Positions 1 through 7,995 of a stretch of 64,000 nucleotides of DNA are shown here, piece after piece. A program made the position numbers and the translations under genes. The DNA is from Bifidobacterium scaligerum (lineage in GTDB: Bacteria > Actinomycetota > Actinomycetes > Actinomycetales > Bifidobacteriaceae): assembly GCF_002802865.1 (NCBI RefSeq), contig NZ_PGLQ01000004.1, positions 82,144 to 146,143 on the forward strand, read 5' to 3'. Within the stretch, counting starts at the first letter, position 1, and every line of letters begins with the position of its first letter. The notes beneath the pieces were generated by a model. That model saw only the letters and a list, made by a program, of their open reading frames with translations. It had not been told where the DNA came from and ran no database searches.

Positions 1-126
1 CACTCTCGCCAGAATAGAGGCCACAGACTCACCCCAAATCCACATGCGATTCTCTACAATGCATTGCTTGGAAGTGCTGCAATGGGTAGTTCCAATGATT
101 GCAGCAGCATAAGGAGAACAACACAC

Positions 127-1407
127 ATGCCGTCATCATCAGCGAAAACCCTAGGCTTTACCCCTGCCAACGAACCTCAAGATAATGACAAATTCATGAA
201 TGGCAGCATTATTCTGATTATGGCGGCCGCGTTCTTTTACATGTCCGCTACGATGATGGGCACTACGCTCATCGTCGGCTACTCGCACACCTTGGGAGCG
301 AGCGGAGAGTTCGCCGGCATCATCGCCGGCACCATGAACATCGTTTCCCTGTTTTGCCGGCCTTGGGCGGGCCGTCTCAGCGACCGCATACCGATGAAAC
401 GATTCTCCACCATCGCCGTCCTGTTGATGATTGCCGCCAATGCCGGTTATATGGTATCCCCTCATGCATCAACGCTGTTCGCAGCCCGAATCATCAATGG
501 CATTGGATTTTCCGGCCTGTCCGTATGTCTCGCGGCTTGGATGTCTTCGCTTATTCCACTGGCACACATCGGTAAGGCCATGGGCTATTACGGTTTGGCC
601 AATGCCCTGGCTATGGCGCTCGGACCAGCTGTCGGCATTCGCATATGTGCTTCCCTGGGTTATCGTGCCGCGTTCGCAGTGACCACGGCGGCGATGGCCG
701 CGGCGCTCGTCATGGTTATGTTGGTTCGCCGGGGCGGTTCACCATCGACGCCACGAACGCCCACCAAAGAATCCACGCCCATACTTATGTCAACACAGCA
801 ATCGCAACATCCGACCTTCCGCGATCGCATAGAGCAGGTGATTTCCATACGCGTGATTCCCGTGGCGGCGGTATTCATGCTGTTCGCCATCCCCTACTGC
901 GCCACGCAGTCCTATATCGTCACGTATACGCAAGCTCGCCATCTGCCCGTCAACGTCAGCCTGTTCTTCCCGCTCTATGCCGTGGCATTGCTGATTCTGC
1001 GCATAGCGATGCGCAACATGTTCGACCGTCGCTCATTCCGATGGTTCCTATGGTTCTGCGCCGCATGCATGATTGTTGCGCTTAGTGCGCTGGCCGTACT
1101 CAACGACAACGGCGTATTACTGATCGCCTCGATTTTCATGGCCGCATCGTACGGCATCATGAGTTCGGTCAGTCAATCCTCCGCCGTGCGCCTGGCAGGT
1201 ACCGGCCATGGAGGCCGCGGCAACGCCACGTACTACATAGGTCTCGATCTGGGTATGGCGTTGGGGCCGATTATCGGCGGAGCACTCTACGCCAATGTTG
1301 ATTTGGCGTGGTTCTATCCGATTTTGATGCTCACCATGCCCATCGCCATCGGTATCTATCTGATGACGGATCGCAATAGGGTAGATTCAAGCACCCGCCG
1401 TCCATAA
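127..1407 (+). CDS. MFS transporter
   Basis: This 426-residue protein is a 12-segment major facilitator superfamily permease of the inner membrane. Hydrophobic stretches run through the whole length, and the loop after the second segment carries the MFS signature-like run RPWAGRLSDRIPMKRF (about residues 78-93). A cytoplasmic central loop rich in Ser/Thr/Pro/Arg (about residues 205-240) separates the two halves. The ATG at 127 is chosen because AAGGAG lies 11 bases upstream; an upstream in-frame ATG at 64 has no such site. The gene stands alone, and a hairpin terminator follows at 1614-1666. Substrate cannot be read from sequence; sugar or drug transport are both possible. Confidence 0.85.
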   Translation: MPSSSAKTLGFTPANEPQDNDKFMNGSIILIMAAAFFYMSATMMGTTLIVGYSHTLGASGEFAGIIAGTMNIVSLFCRPWAGRLSDRIPMKRFSTIAVLLMIAANAGYMVSPHASTLFAARIINGIGFSGLSVCLAAWMSSLIPLAHIGKAMGYYGLANALAMALGPAVGIRICASLGYRAAFAVTTAAMAAALVMVMLVRRGGSPSTPRTPTKESTPILMSTQQSQHPTFRDRIEQVISIRVIPVAAVFMLFAIPYCATQSYIVTYTQARHLPVNVSLFFPLYAVALLILRIAMRNMFDRRSFRWFLWFCAACMIVALSALAVLNDNGVLLIASIFMAASYGIMSSVSQSSAVRLAGTGHGGRGNATYYIGLDLGMALGPIIGGALYANVDLAWFYPILMLTMPIAIGIYLMTDRNRVDSSTRRP

Positions 1408-1526
1408 GACCGCCTCCGATACTCCAGCACATCGCCGTCCAACAATCGAACATGTCCTGCTTGCTTTTCGACCCCTGCCACTACTATCCAGTCCCGGCTA
1501 TCGGAAAAGAGAGGAAGGAAGTTCTT

Positions 1527-1589
1527 ATGGCCGCCATTACTATCGCAACTATCACCACCCTTGCCGCAGCTGCCCTGTGCCGCCTGTGA
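1527..1589 (+). CDS. Putative 20-residue leader-like peptide
   Basis: A short frame reads MAAITIATITTLAAAALCRL and is preceded by GAGGAAGGA, a plausible ribosome site about 7 bases from the ATG. Ten of the 20 residues are Ile, Thr or Leu, and an Ile/Thr-rich mini-ORF followed by alternating hairpins and a U-run terminator is the plan of amino-acid attenuators such as thrL. The next gene, however, is a sugar acetyltransferase and not an amino-acid gene, so a leader role is not supported by context. It may be a chance frame or a small membrane peptide. Confidence 0.3.
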   Translation: MAAITIATITTLAAAALCRL

Positions 1590-1613
1590 GGTCAAGAGCA
1601 AGAGTTCTTGCAT

Positions 1614-1666
1614 AGGTCGCTGTGTGATGTACTGAGTTTTCAGCACATCACACAGCGACCTTTTTC
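1614..1666 (+). terminator. Strong hairpin terminator
   Basis: Perfect 17-bp arms (1614-1630 and 1645-1661; AGGTCGCTGTGTGATGT on the left) enclose a loop that itself pairs CTGA with TCAG. The right arm runs into TTTTTCT. It would end transcription from the MFS gene or the mini-ORF. Confidence 0.85.
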
Positions 1667-1909
1667 TATAATAAATCAGTAAAACCGTGGCATCGCATCA
1701 CGCCCATTGCCGACGGATTCACGCACGATACATAATCGCAATGGAATAATCGTTATAGCAATGGGAACCATTGCACTGCAATCACCCGCCGTCCCAAGCG
1801 TTGCGCGCGCTTCAGGAAACTACGATGACAGTAGGCCGTGAACCAAGCGGGGCAAGGCAATGCCATGCCGTGCTTCAGCGGTGGACCGATTCCAAGCAAA
1901 GGAGCATTT

Positions 1910-2566
1910 ATGACTGTGAATACGTACGATGTCACCGCCGACCTCACCCCGGAAGGACTGGCGGAATGGAAGCGCATGGTTGCCGGCGAGGTCTATGAGG
2001 ACTCACATCCGGAAATCGAACGCAAGCGCGTAGAGGCCAAGAAGCTGTTCCGCGCCTACAACCAGCTTGATTACGATCAGGAGGCCGAACGCCGGGCCAT
2101 CATGGAGCAGTTGTTCGCCGCGGTCGGCGAGGACGTGTTCATCGAACCGAACTTCCGCTGTGAGATGGGCCGCAACATCACCATCGGTTCGCACGCCTAT
2201 ATCAACTTCGACTGTGTGATGCTCGACAACGCGCCCATCACCTTGGGTGATTACGTGTGGATCGCGCCGATGGTGGGCCTGTTCGCCACCAACCATGCGC
2301 TCGATTTCGAGGAGCGAAAAAACGGTGCCTGCCAGGCCAAGCCGATCGTCATCGAGGACGGCGTGTGGCTCGGAGGCCACGTGACGGTGCTCGGCGGCGT
2401 GACCATCGGCCGAGGTTCGGTGATCGGCGCGGGTTCCGTGGTCACGCACGACATTCCGGCCGGCGTGGTCGCGGTCGGCAACCCGGCCCGTGTGCTGCGC
2501 CCGATCACCGAGGCGGACAAGACCGGTTTCTGCGAGCGCATCGCCGCCCGCAACGCCGCACGCTGA
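1910..2566 (+). CDS. Sugar O-acetyltransferase (LacA/Maa/NodL type)
   Basis: This 218-residue enzyme belongs to the left-handed beta-helix acetyltransferases that move acetyl from acetyl-CoA to a sugar hydroxyl. An N-terminal Maa-type helical cap (about residues 16-70) precedes hexapeptide repeats: ITIGSHAYINFDC, ITLGDYVWIAP, PIVIEDGVWLGGHVTVLGGV and TIGRGSVIGAGSVV. The catalytic histidine is expected in TNHALDFE. The C-terminus, PAGVVAVGNPARVLRPI, is the family's usual ending. AAAGGAG stands 5-6 bases before the ATG at 1910, which decides the start over an upstream ATG at 1838. A second, only distantly similar acetyltransferase is encoded at 10032. Likely cytoplasmic; the sugar acceptor is unknown. 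Confidence 0.9.
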   Translation: MTVNTYDVTADLTPEGLAEWKRMVAGEVYEDSHPEIERKRVEAKKLFRAYNQLDYDQEAERRAIMEQLFAAVGEDVFIEPNFRCEMGRNITIGSHAYINFDCVMLDNAPITLGDYVWIAPMVGLFATNHALDFEERKNGACQAKPIVIEDGVWLGGHVTVLGGVTIGRGSVIGAGSVVTHDIPAGVVAVGNPARVLRPITEADKTGFCERIAARNAAR

Positions 2567-2618
2567 GCACTCGCGAGCACCCCTCCCTCGTCCGTGCCCC
2601 ATACTCCGTCTCCCGAAT

Positions 2619-2670
2619 CTGAGACGGGTTGGCTCGATTATGTCACCACGATCTAGCCAACCCGTCTCAG
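2619..2670. terminator. Convergent terminator-like inverted repeat
   Basis: Arms 2619-2634 and 2655-2670 pair over 16 bp (CTGAGACGGGTTGGCT on the left). It lies between the stops of the converging acetyltransferase and DUF1349 genes, so it could serve both; the T run on either side is weak. Confidence 0.65.
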
Positions 2671-2710
2671 GTTTACTGACGCATACCCAGATCAGCGCTT
2701 CCCACAGGCT

Positions 2711-3268
2711 TCACCGTCCAGCACGCGGATCCTTCAGCCCCTCACGCACGATGGTGAAATCGGTGAAGTATCGCTTGCCGCCTTCACCGGTAGGCGACTG
2801 CGCCTCGAACCCCACTTGGAGCATCTTGGCGAATGGCATGCGCGCCAGACGAGACATGTAGTAGAAGTCGCCGTCATACGAGTAGTGAATGGAGAATACG
2901 TCGCCGGTACGGGCCAGCTGGAGCCAGATGGAGTCGCCCGGGATGGTCACGCCATACCCGTCATCGGAATGATCGTTGGTCATCACCGTGACCACCGACT
3001 TGAATCCGTAGTCGCCTTGTTCGAAGCAGGCCTTCACCCAATGGGTATCATCCTGGAAGGCGAACAGGCCGGCACCGTCGAACTGACTTTTGTGTTCCAA
3101 CCGCACTTTGGCGCGACAGGTGAAATCACCCTCGATCGTCGTATACGCAAACGCGGCGTCCGCCTTGACCTCCCCGCTGACCGGATTGGCGAAGTAGTCC
3201 TTGCCCGGCTCCGCTTCCATGATCAGCACGTTGTCTTTGATTTCGAAGGCGCAGTTTCCTTGCAGCAT
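2711..3268 (-). CDS. DUF1349 domain protein
   Basis: The 185-residue product matches the DUF1349 family, small beta-sandwich proteins of the concanavalin/LamG-like fold whose role is not established but which often sit with carbohydrate genes. Visible hallmarks are the opening FEIKDNVLIMEAEPGKDYFANP, the core CRAKVRLEHKSQFDGAGLF, and YGFKSVVTVMTNDHSDD (about residues 88-104). No signal peptide is present, so it should be cytoplasmic. AAAGGAGATAATC precedes the ATG. It diverges from an AraC-family regulator with a sugar-binding-like cupin half, which suggests that the regulator controls it in response to a small molecule such as a sugar; that is inference from layout. Confidence 0.85.
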   Translation of the reverse strand: MLQGNCAFEIKDNVLIMEAEPGKDYFANPVSGEVKADAAFAYTTIEGDFTCRAKVRLEHKSQFDGAGLFAFQDDTHWVKACFEQGDYGFKSVVTVMTNDHSDDGYGVTIPGDSIWLQLARTGDVFSIHYSYDGDFYYMSRLARMPFAKMLQVGFEAQSPTGEGGKRYFTDFTIVREGLKDPRAGR

Positions 3269-3491
3269 GATTATCTCCTTTGGTTGTCTCGCCCGCAGCC
3301 CTCTGTCGGGATGCAGGCGCTATATAAGTACGGGGATATGTTTACGGACATGGCATTTCTGAACCATGTGCACTATGAGATTAATTCCAGATTTAATATG
3401 CCATCACCAAAATAACGGCCAGTTTTCGCTATTATTGAATCAGAAGATGCAACTATATTTCCATCACTGTTGCAAAGGCAAGGAGTCAACC

Positions 3492-4484
3492 ATGCCAGCC
3501 GAACCCGCCCCATCACGCCCTCCACATGTCCTGTCGCTCGCCGCGAAAGATGCTGCCAATACCCTGAACAAGGCCGTCCCCGTCAACGACGATTATTTGG
3601 AGGACATCCGTTATGACGACCCGTCCATACCGATTCATTTCTGTGTGGATTACTTCGATACACTCATCGGCCATGAGATCAACATCCACTGGCACACGGA
3701 TTTCGAATTCGCCTTCATGCTGAAAGGCGCATGCGATTATCACCTGCATGGCACCTCGAATACAATTCGACTGCAACAGGGCGATGGCATCTTCGTGAAT
3801 TCGAAAATGCTGCATTCGGCGGATCATCCCACACCGGGTGCCGTGATGAGCTGCTTGACCGTCTCCCCGCTGTTCTTCTCGGGACAACCGGCCGGCACCA
3901 TCTATCTCGACCATGTGCTGCCAGTGTCCAGCAAGCCGTTCGCGGGGCTGAGACTCACCACCGAACGGGATGCCGTCATGCTGAGGGAGATTCGAGCGCT
4001 CACTGCGGTCGGCCGGCATGATCCCATGCGAGCATTGGACTACATGACGCACATGGCCACGTTGTGGAAGGAATTGCTCTGGACACTGTCCACAAGGGAC
4101 ATCCCGGAAGCGCCGAGTGTCGAGCAGCGCCGCGAACAGCGTATGCGAGTCATGCTCGTGTTCATCCAGCAGCATTATGGCGAGCCGATCGATTTGAACG
4201 ATATCGCGGCGAGCGCTTCGGTCAGCAGGACGGAATGCTACCGTCTCTTCAAAACCCATACCGGCAGCAGCCCCGTGGACTATCTGCTGTCGTACCGGCT
4301 GAGGCAGGCGACCGCAAAGCTTGTCTCCGACGACGACAGCATCACCCATGTCGCCCGCATCTGCGGCTTCGCCAACGCCAGCTATTTCGGCAAACGATTC
4401 CGCGAGCACTTCGCGCTCTCTCCCGGTATATACCGCAAGCAATACGGCGACCGTGATTCGTCAGATTCGTCAGCTGTGAGATGA
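3492..4484 (+). CDS. AraC-family transcriptional regulator
   Basis: This 330-residue regulator has a cupin-like effector domain (about residues 35-150, including INIHWHTDFEFAFMLKG and the glycine turn LQQGDGIFVNSKMLHS) and a C-terminal pair of helix-turn-helix motifs (about residues 220-322). The first HTH is in NDIAASASVSRTECYRLF and the second in ITHVARICGFANASYFGKRF, followed by the typical SPGIYRKQ ending. The ATG at 3492 has AAGGAG about 6 bases upstream; an earlier in-frame ATG at 3366 does not. The gene points away from the DUF1349 gene across 223 bases, which must contain both promoters. It is probably the local activator or repressor of that gene. Confidence 0.9.
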   Translation: MPAEPAPSRPPHVLSLAAKDAANTLNKAVPVNDDYLEDIRYDDPSIPIHFCVDYFDTLIGHEINIHWHTDFEFAFMLKGACDYHLHGTSNTIRLQQGDGIFVNSKMLHSADHPTPGAVMSCLTVSPLFFSGQPAGTIYLDHVLPVSSKPFAGLRLTTERDAVMLREIRALTAVGRHDPMRALDYMTHMATLWKELLWTLSTRDIPEAPSVEQRREQRMRVMLVFIQQHYGEPIDLNDIAASASVSRTECYRLFKTHTGSSPVDYLLSYRLRQATAKLVSDDDSITHVARICGFANASYFGKRFREHFALSPGIYRKQYGDRDSSDSSAVR

Positions 4485-4524
4485 ATCCGACACACCATGC
4501 GCCGGTTGCTCCACCGTTACGCAT

Positions 4525-4543
4525 ATAGTTCATTTTGAGATAT
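4525..4543. promoter_or_regulatory. PadR-type operator candidate
   Basis: The 19-mer ATAGTTCATTTTGAGATAT fits the palindrome ATATCTCA-N3-TGAGATAT at 14 of 16 arm positions. The same element occurs twice between the padR gene and its divergent neighbour near 21 kb (20946-20964, 21056-21074). It lies 58 bases before the start codon of the quinone reductase gene at 4601, where an operator would be expected. Confidence 0.6.
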
Positions 4544-4600
4544 ATCGGCTTGCGATATTACTGAGCGAGCCATAGGAATGTCATATCAAGGAGAAACAAC

Positions 4601-5122
4601 ATGAAGACTCTGGTGCTCGTATTCCACCCGTCCCTGAAGGGCCAGTCCCACGTCAACGCCGCTCTGGCCGAAGCCGCCGAGGGCATGGAGAACGTAACCG
4701 TGCGCGACGAGTACGCGCTCTACCCGGACGGCAAGATCGACGTCAAGGCCGAGCAGGCCGCCGTCGAGGCCGCCGACCGTGTGGTGTTCCAGTTCCCGCT
4801 GTACTGGTTCTCCTCCCCGGCTCTGCTGAAGACCTGGGAAGATGACGTACTGGAGCATGGCTGGGCGTACGGCTCCGAAGGCCACGCCTTCGAGGGCAAG
4901 GAGTTCGGCGTTGCCGTTTCCACCGGCTCCCCGGAGTCCAAGTACCAGCCGGAAGGCGACAACAAGTTCAAGATCGAGCAGGTGCTCGTGCCGTTCCAGG
5001 GCACTGCCAACCACATCAACGCCACCTGGATCAAGCCGTTCGTGACCTTCGGCTCCTTCGGCATCTCCGATGAGGCTCTGGCCGAATCCGTCAAGAATTA
5101 CAAGGATTACCTGACCAAGTAA
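4601..5122 (+). CDS. NAD(P)H-dependent oxidoreductase, flavodoxin-like fold (KefF/MdaB/YwrO type)
   Basis: This 173-residue protein is a single flavodoxin-like domain of the NAD(P)H:quinone reductase family, soluble FMN/FAD enzymes that make two-electron reductions of quinones or nitro compounds. The hallmark FQFPLYWFSSPALLKTWEDD (about residues 66-85), followed by GWAYG and later VSTGSPESKY, is the family's flavin and dimer region. AAGGAG precedes the ATG by 7 bases. A paralogue of similar length lies at 9204-9734. The gene is monocistronic: a terminator follows directly, and a PadR-like palindrome stands upstream. Physiological substrate is unknown; a role in handling reactive quinones or oxidative stress is inference. 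Confidence 0.9.
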   Translation: MKTLVLVFHPSLKGQSHVNAALAEAAEGMENVTVRDEYALYPDGKIDVKAEQAAVEAADRVVFQFPLYWFSSPALLKTWEDDVLEHGWAYGSEGHAFEGKEFGVAVSTGSPESKYQPEGDNKFKIEQVLVPFQGTANHINATWIKPFVTFGSFGISDEALAESVKNYKDYLTK

Positions 5123-5144
5123 CCCGAGGGTTCCTTAATCGCCC

Positions 5145-5177
5145 ACGGCTCCTTCCACCATGAAGGAGCCGTTTTTC
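5145..5177 (+). terminator. Rho-independent terminator of the quinone reductase gene
   Basis: Perfect 11-bp arms ACGGCTCCTTC (5145-5155) and GAAGGAGCCGT (5162-5172) enclose a 6-base loop and are followed by TTTTTC. Confidence 0.9.
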
Positions 5178-5238
5178 ATATCCGGTTCAGGTTCACCCCA
5201 CATGAACCAATTCACACACAGCGTTTATTCCATCGAAA

Positions 5239-6171
5239 TCAGCACATCGGCAGTACCAGATCGACGCCTTCAAGATACGGGCGGCACATTTCGGCGCAAT
5301 ACTGCCAAATGCGATGCTCACCTTCTTTAGATATCCATTTCGGATGGATGCGCTTGCGCCGCATATTGCCCCAGAATTCACCGCTCACTCCTTCGACGTC
5401 CGGGGAAGAGGCCAACACCACACTGGTTCGCGCGCCATGCCGTGCGGTGCGGACGAACGGGAGCCAGAGCACAATCAGCGGCAGCATCCAAGGCGTTTTG
5501 CGCAACGATTCGCGCTGCAACGAGGTCGCAGCCGATCCGGGTTCCACGGTATTCACCGTGACGTTGCGCACACCAGCCGCCTTGAGCCGCGCATCGAATT
5601 GTCGCATAAGCCACCAGACATACAGCTTCGAAAGACCATAGGCGCGCATCATTGAGTAATGGCGTTCCAATTCGACGTCGTCAAGTATCGGCTGGCCGCC
5701 CTGACGATAGGATTCACTGGCCACGGTGACGATGCGAGCGGATTCACTGCGTTCCAGCATCGGCAGCAACAGGTTGGTCAGCAGGAACGGCGCAAGCGTA
5801 TTGATGGCGAACGTTTTCTCATGACCTTCTGCCGTGACTTCTCGCTCGGAGCCGAATTGACCGCCGGCATTATTGACGAGCACGTCGAGTCGCTCATAGG
5901 TGGCAGTGATTTCCTTTGCGAATCGTACGACTTCGCTCATCAGCGACAGGTCGGCCACATGGGCGTACACGTTGCGGTTTCCGGTGCGCTGTTCGACCCA
6001 GTCTCGCGACTCCTGCGTCTTCTTTGGATTACGACCGTGCATGATGACCGTATGCCCTTGAGCTGCGAGCGCCAACGCCGTCTGTTTGCCGATGCCGCTG
6101 GATGCGCCGGTCACCAGAATGACCTTGCCCGCAGATGGCGATGATGCATTGATGGATTGCCTCGTGTTCAT
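5239..6171 (-). CDS. SDR-family oxidoreductase
   Basis: This 310-residue short-chain dehydrogenase/reductase opens with the Rossmann motif VTGASSGIGKQTALALA (about residues 20-36), has the NNAGG element, the catalytic Ser in IVTVASESYRQGG and the Tyr/Lys pair in MRAYGLSKLY. It resembles the retinol-dehydrogenase/WW-domain oxidoreductase-like branch of the family. The long tail after residue 220, with a hydrophobic stretch WMLPLIVLWLPFV, extends beyond a minimal 250-residue SDR. It is divergent from a TetR regulator across 122 bases that contain an imperfect palindrome, so it is probably that regulator's target. Substrate is not predictable. Confidence 0.9.
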   Translation of the reverse strand: MNTRQSINASSPSAGKVILVTGASSGIGKQTALALAAQGHTVIMHGRNPKKTQESRDWVEQRTGNRNVYAHVADLSLMSEVVRFAKEITATYERLDVLVNNAGGQFGSEREVTAEGHEKTFAINTLAPFLLTNLLLPMLERSESARIVTVASESYRQGGQPILDDVELERHYSMMRAYGLSKLYVWWLMRQFDARLKAAGVRNVTVNTVEPGSAATSLQRESLRKTPWMLPLIVLWLPFVRTARHGARTSVVLASSPDVEGVSGEFWGNMRRKRIHPKWISKEGEHRIWQYCAEMCRPYLEGVDLVLPMC

Positions 6172-6195
6172 GGCCTTTGACTACACCTTCCGATT

Positions 6196-6219
6196 ATGAT
6201 GTAACAAGTGTGACATCAT
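6196..6219. promoter_or_regulatory. Operator candidate between SDR and tetR genes
   Basis: The 24-mer opens with ATGATGT and closes with ACATCAT, with further matching positions inside (ACA against TGTG). It lies 25 bases before the SDR start codon and 75 before that of the TetR gene. TetR regulators usually bind palindromes of this kind between themselves and a divergent target. Confidence 0.5.
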
Positions 6220-6293
6220 TGACGATAACCACCGAGCCTTTGCGTCCGCAAGGCATTTCGGCACGGCGATGACAGAACGAAAGGAACTGTGAC

Positions 6294-6938
6294 ATGGCGG
6301 ATGTGCCTCAGACCGAGACATCAGACCAGCAGCCCACGGACGGCGACGACACCAAAGCCCGCAGACTTGCCACCTTGCATCGCAATAATGAGGAATCGAA
6401 CGCCTTCGTGCGCGCATGCATCGAAGGCGCGCTTATCCAACTGATGGAAACAAAGCCATTCGAATCGATCACCGTCACCGACATCGCCAAACGAGCCGGC
6501 GTCTCCCGCAATGCCTACTACCGCAATTACGCTTCAAAAGAGGCGATTTTAGATGGGTTCCTCGCCGCGATCTTTGAGCGAATCAATCACAGTCTGATGC
6601 AATATGATCCCATGATGCAGACCCGCGAGGCCTGCCTGGCTATGCTTGCCGACGTACACAGCATCGCACCACAGTATCGGCTTATTCTTGAGGCCGGCCA
6701 AGGGAACCGTATTCGCGAGCGGATGCGCGCGAGCATGAATCGCAGCGCCGCCCGCCGCCAGATCGGCCCACGCTATGCCGCCTGTTATTGGGCGGGCGCA
6801 CTGTGCGAAGTCATCGACCAGTGGGTGCTCAACGACATGGATGCGCCCGACGAGGTACTGGCCGATATCATGACCGATCTCATGCTGCATGGCGTTGCCA
6901 CCGCCGAACGCTACCATACCGGATGCCAAGCGGCCTGA
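6294..6938 (+). CDS. TetR-family transcriptional regulator
   Basis: This 214-residue regulator has its DNA-binding domain at about residues 38-85: helix-turn-helix ITVTDIAKRAGVSRNAYYRN followed by YASKEAILDGF. The rest is a helical ligand-binding and dimer domain of normal length, of the TetR_C type seen in many Gram-positive regulators. The first 30 residues are polar and probably disordered. AAAGGAACTGTGAC precedes the ATG. Divergence from the SDR gene suggests control of that enzyme and of itself. The gene converges with ldh, leaving only 15 bases between stops. Confidence 0.9.
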   Translation: MADVPQTETSDQQPTDGDDTKARRLATLHRNNEESNAFVRACIEGALIQLMETKPFESITVTDIAKRAGVSRNAYYRNYASKEAILDGFLAAIFERINHSLMQYDPMMQTREACLAMLADVHSIAPQYRLILEAGQGNRIRERMRASMNRSAARRQIGPRYAACYWAGALCEVIDQWVLNDMDAPDEVLADIMTDLMLHGVATAERYHTGCQAA

Positions 6939-6953
6939 CTGGCGAGTCTTACC

Positions 6954-7919
6954 TCACAGTCGGTCGGTAATCAAAGCGCAATGCTCCCGCACTACAGCTG
7001 CGGAAGCATGGAATTTCGCCAATTCCTCACTGTTGAGATGAAGGTCGACGAAGTCTCCGACGCCACTGCCATCGAGCGCAACCGGGAGCGACAGGAATAC
7101 ATCCTGTTCCCCATACTCGTATTCGCCGCTGATCAATGTGGATACGGATACGACGCTGCGTTCATTCCATAAGATCGTTCGAATCAGCCCGGCAACGGTG
7201 GCGGCGATACCGTAGCTGGTTCCGCCACGCAATCCTTTGATGTCAAGGCCTCGTCTGCGGGTCTGCTCTTCAATGCCGGCAAGCGTGACACCCGGATATC
7301 GGTCGCGATTGTCCTCCAAATACTGCGCAAACGATTTGCCGATGAACGAAACCGTGGACCATGGCACGAACTGTGAGTCACCGTGCTCGCCGATTACATA
7401 CCCCGATACCAATCGCGGATCAAGATGTGTGGTTGTGCCGATAATCGCTTTCATACGCGAGGTATCGAGGGCAGCACCTGAACCGAACACCTGCGCACGC
7501 GGCAGACCGGTACGTCGCCACGCGAACCAGCTCAGCACATCGACCGGATTCGACACCATGATCAAAATGCCGTCAAAACCCGAATCCGTGATGTGCTTCA
7601 GTATAGGGTCCACAATGTCGATGGCCGCATCGAGCTCCTGCATACGGGTCTCGCCCGGCTTCGGTTTCGGCCCGGCCGTGATGACCACCACATCAGCGCT
7701 GGCGCAATCATCCCAGTCACCCGGCCGAATAGTGATGAATCGGCCGAGGAATTCGGAGCCGTCGGCCAAATCCATAGCCAAGCCTTTTGCTTTATTCGGG
7801 TTATGGTTAATCAGCACCAGCTCATTGCATAGCCCCTGTTCCACAATGGCGCTGGCCACTGCCGACCCCACGCTGCCGGTGCCCACAATCACCACCCGAT
7901 TGTGATGCGAAGCAATCAC
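6954..7919 (-). CDS. ldh: L-lactate dehydrogenase-like (atypical paralogue)
   Basis: This 321-residue protein has the lactate/malate dehydrogenase fold. GTGSVGSA (residues 13-20) binds NAD, PGETRMQ (88-94) contains the substrate-loop arginine, VSNPVDVLSW is present, and the catalytic histidine is H179 in GEHGDS. The start is GTG at 7919 with AAAGGAAAG upstream. The sequence is less canonical than the principal bifidobacterial fructose-bisphosphate-activated Ldh (for example GPKPKPGETR in the loop and a short helix-rich C-terminus), so it may be a secondary LDH or a 2-hydroxyacid dehydrogenase with a different substrate. It follows the methyltransferase gene by 76 bases on the same strand and may be cotranscribed. 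Confidence 0.85.
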   Translation of the reverse strand: MIASHHNRVVIVGTGSVGSAVASAIVEQGLCNELVLINHNPNKAKGLAMDLADGSEFLGRFITIRPGDWDDCASADVVVITAGPKPKPGETRMQELDAAIDIVDPILKHITDSGFDGILIMVSNPVDVLSWFAWRRTGLPRAQVFGSGAALDTSRMKAIIGTTTHLDPRLVSGYVIGEHGDSQFVPWSTVSFIGKSFAQYLEDNRDRYPGVTLAGIEEQTRRRGLDIKGLRGGTSYGIAATVAGLIRTILWNERSVVSVSTLISGEYEYGEQDVFLSLPVALDGSGVGDFVDLHLNSEELAKFHASAAVVREHCALITDRL

Positions 7920-7995
7920 AAGCTTTCCTTTCTTTGTGCGGGTCTTCGTGCGGTCTTTTCCACAACCCGCGCCTTCTGCCGAGACCTGCCTCGTA

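Larger units (their letters stand above)
1408..1909. other. Intergenic region with mini-ORF and terminator
   Basis: No gene of ordinary length lies between the MFS transporter and the acetyltransferase. The stretch holds a 20-codon reading frame (1527-1589), a small inverted repeat GCAAGA-GT-TCTTGC (1598-1611) and a strong terminator (1614-1666). The remaining 240 bases before the acetyltransferase are AT-richer and probably carry its promoter. Confidence 0.6.
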
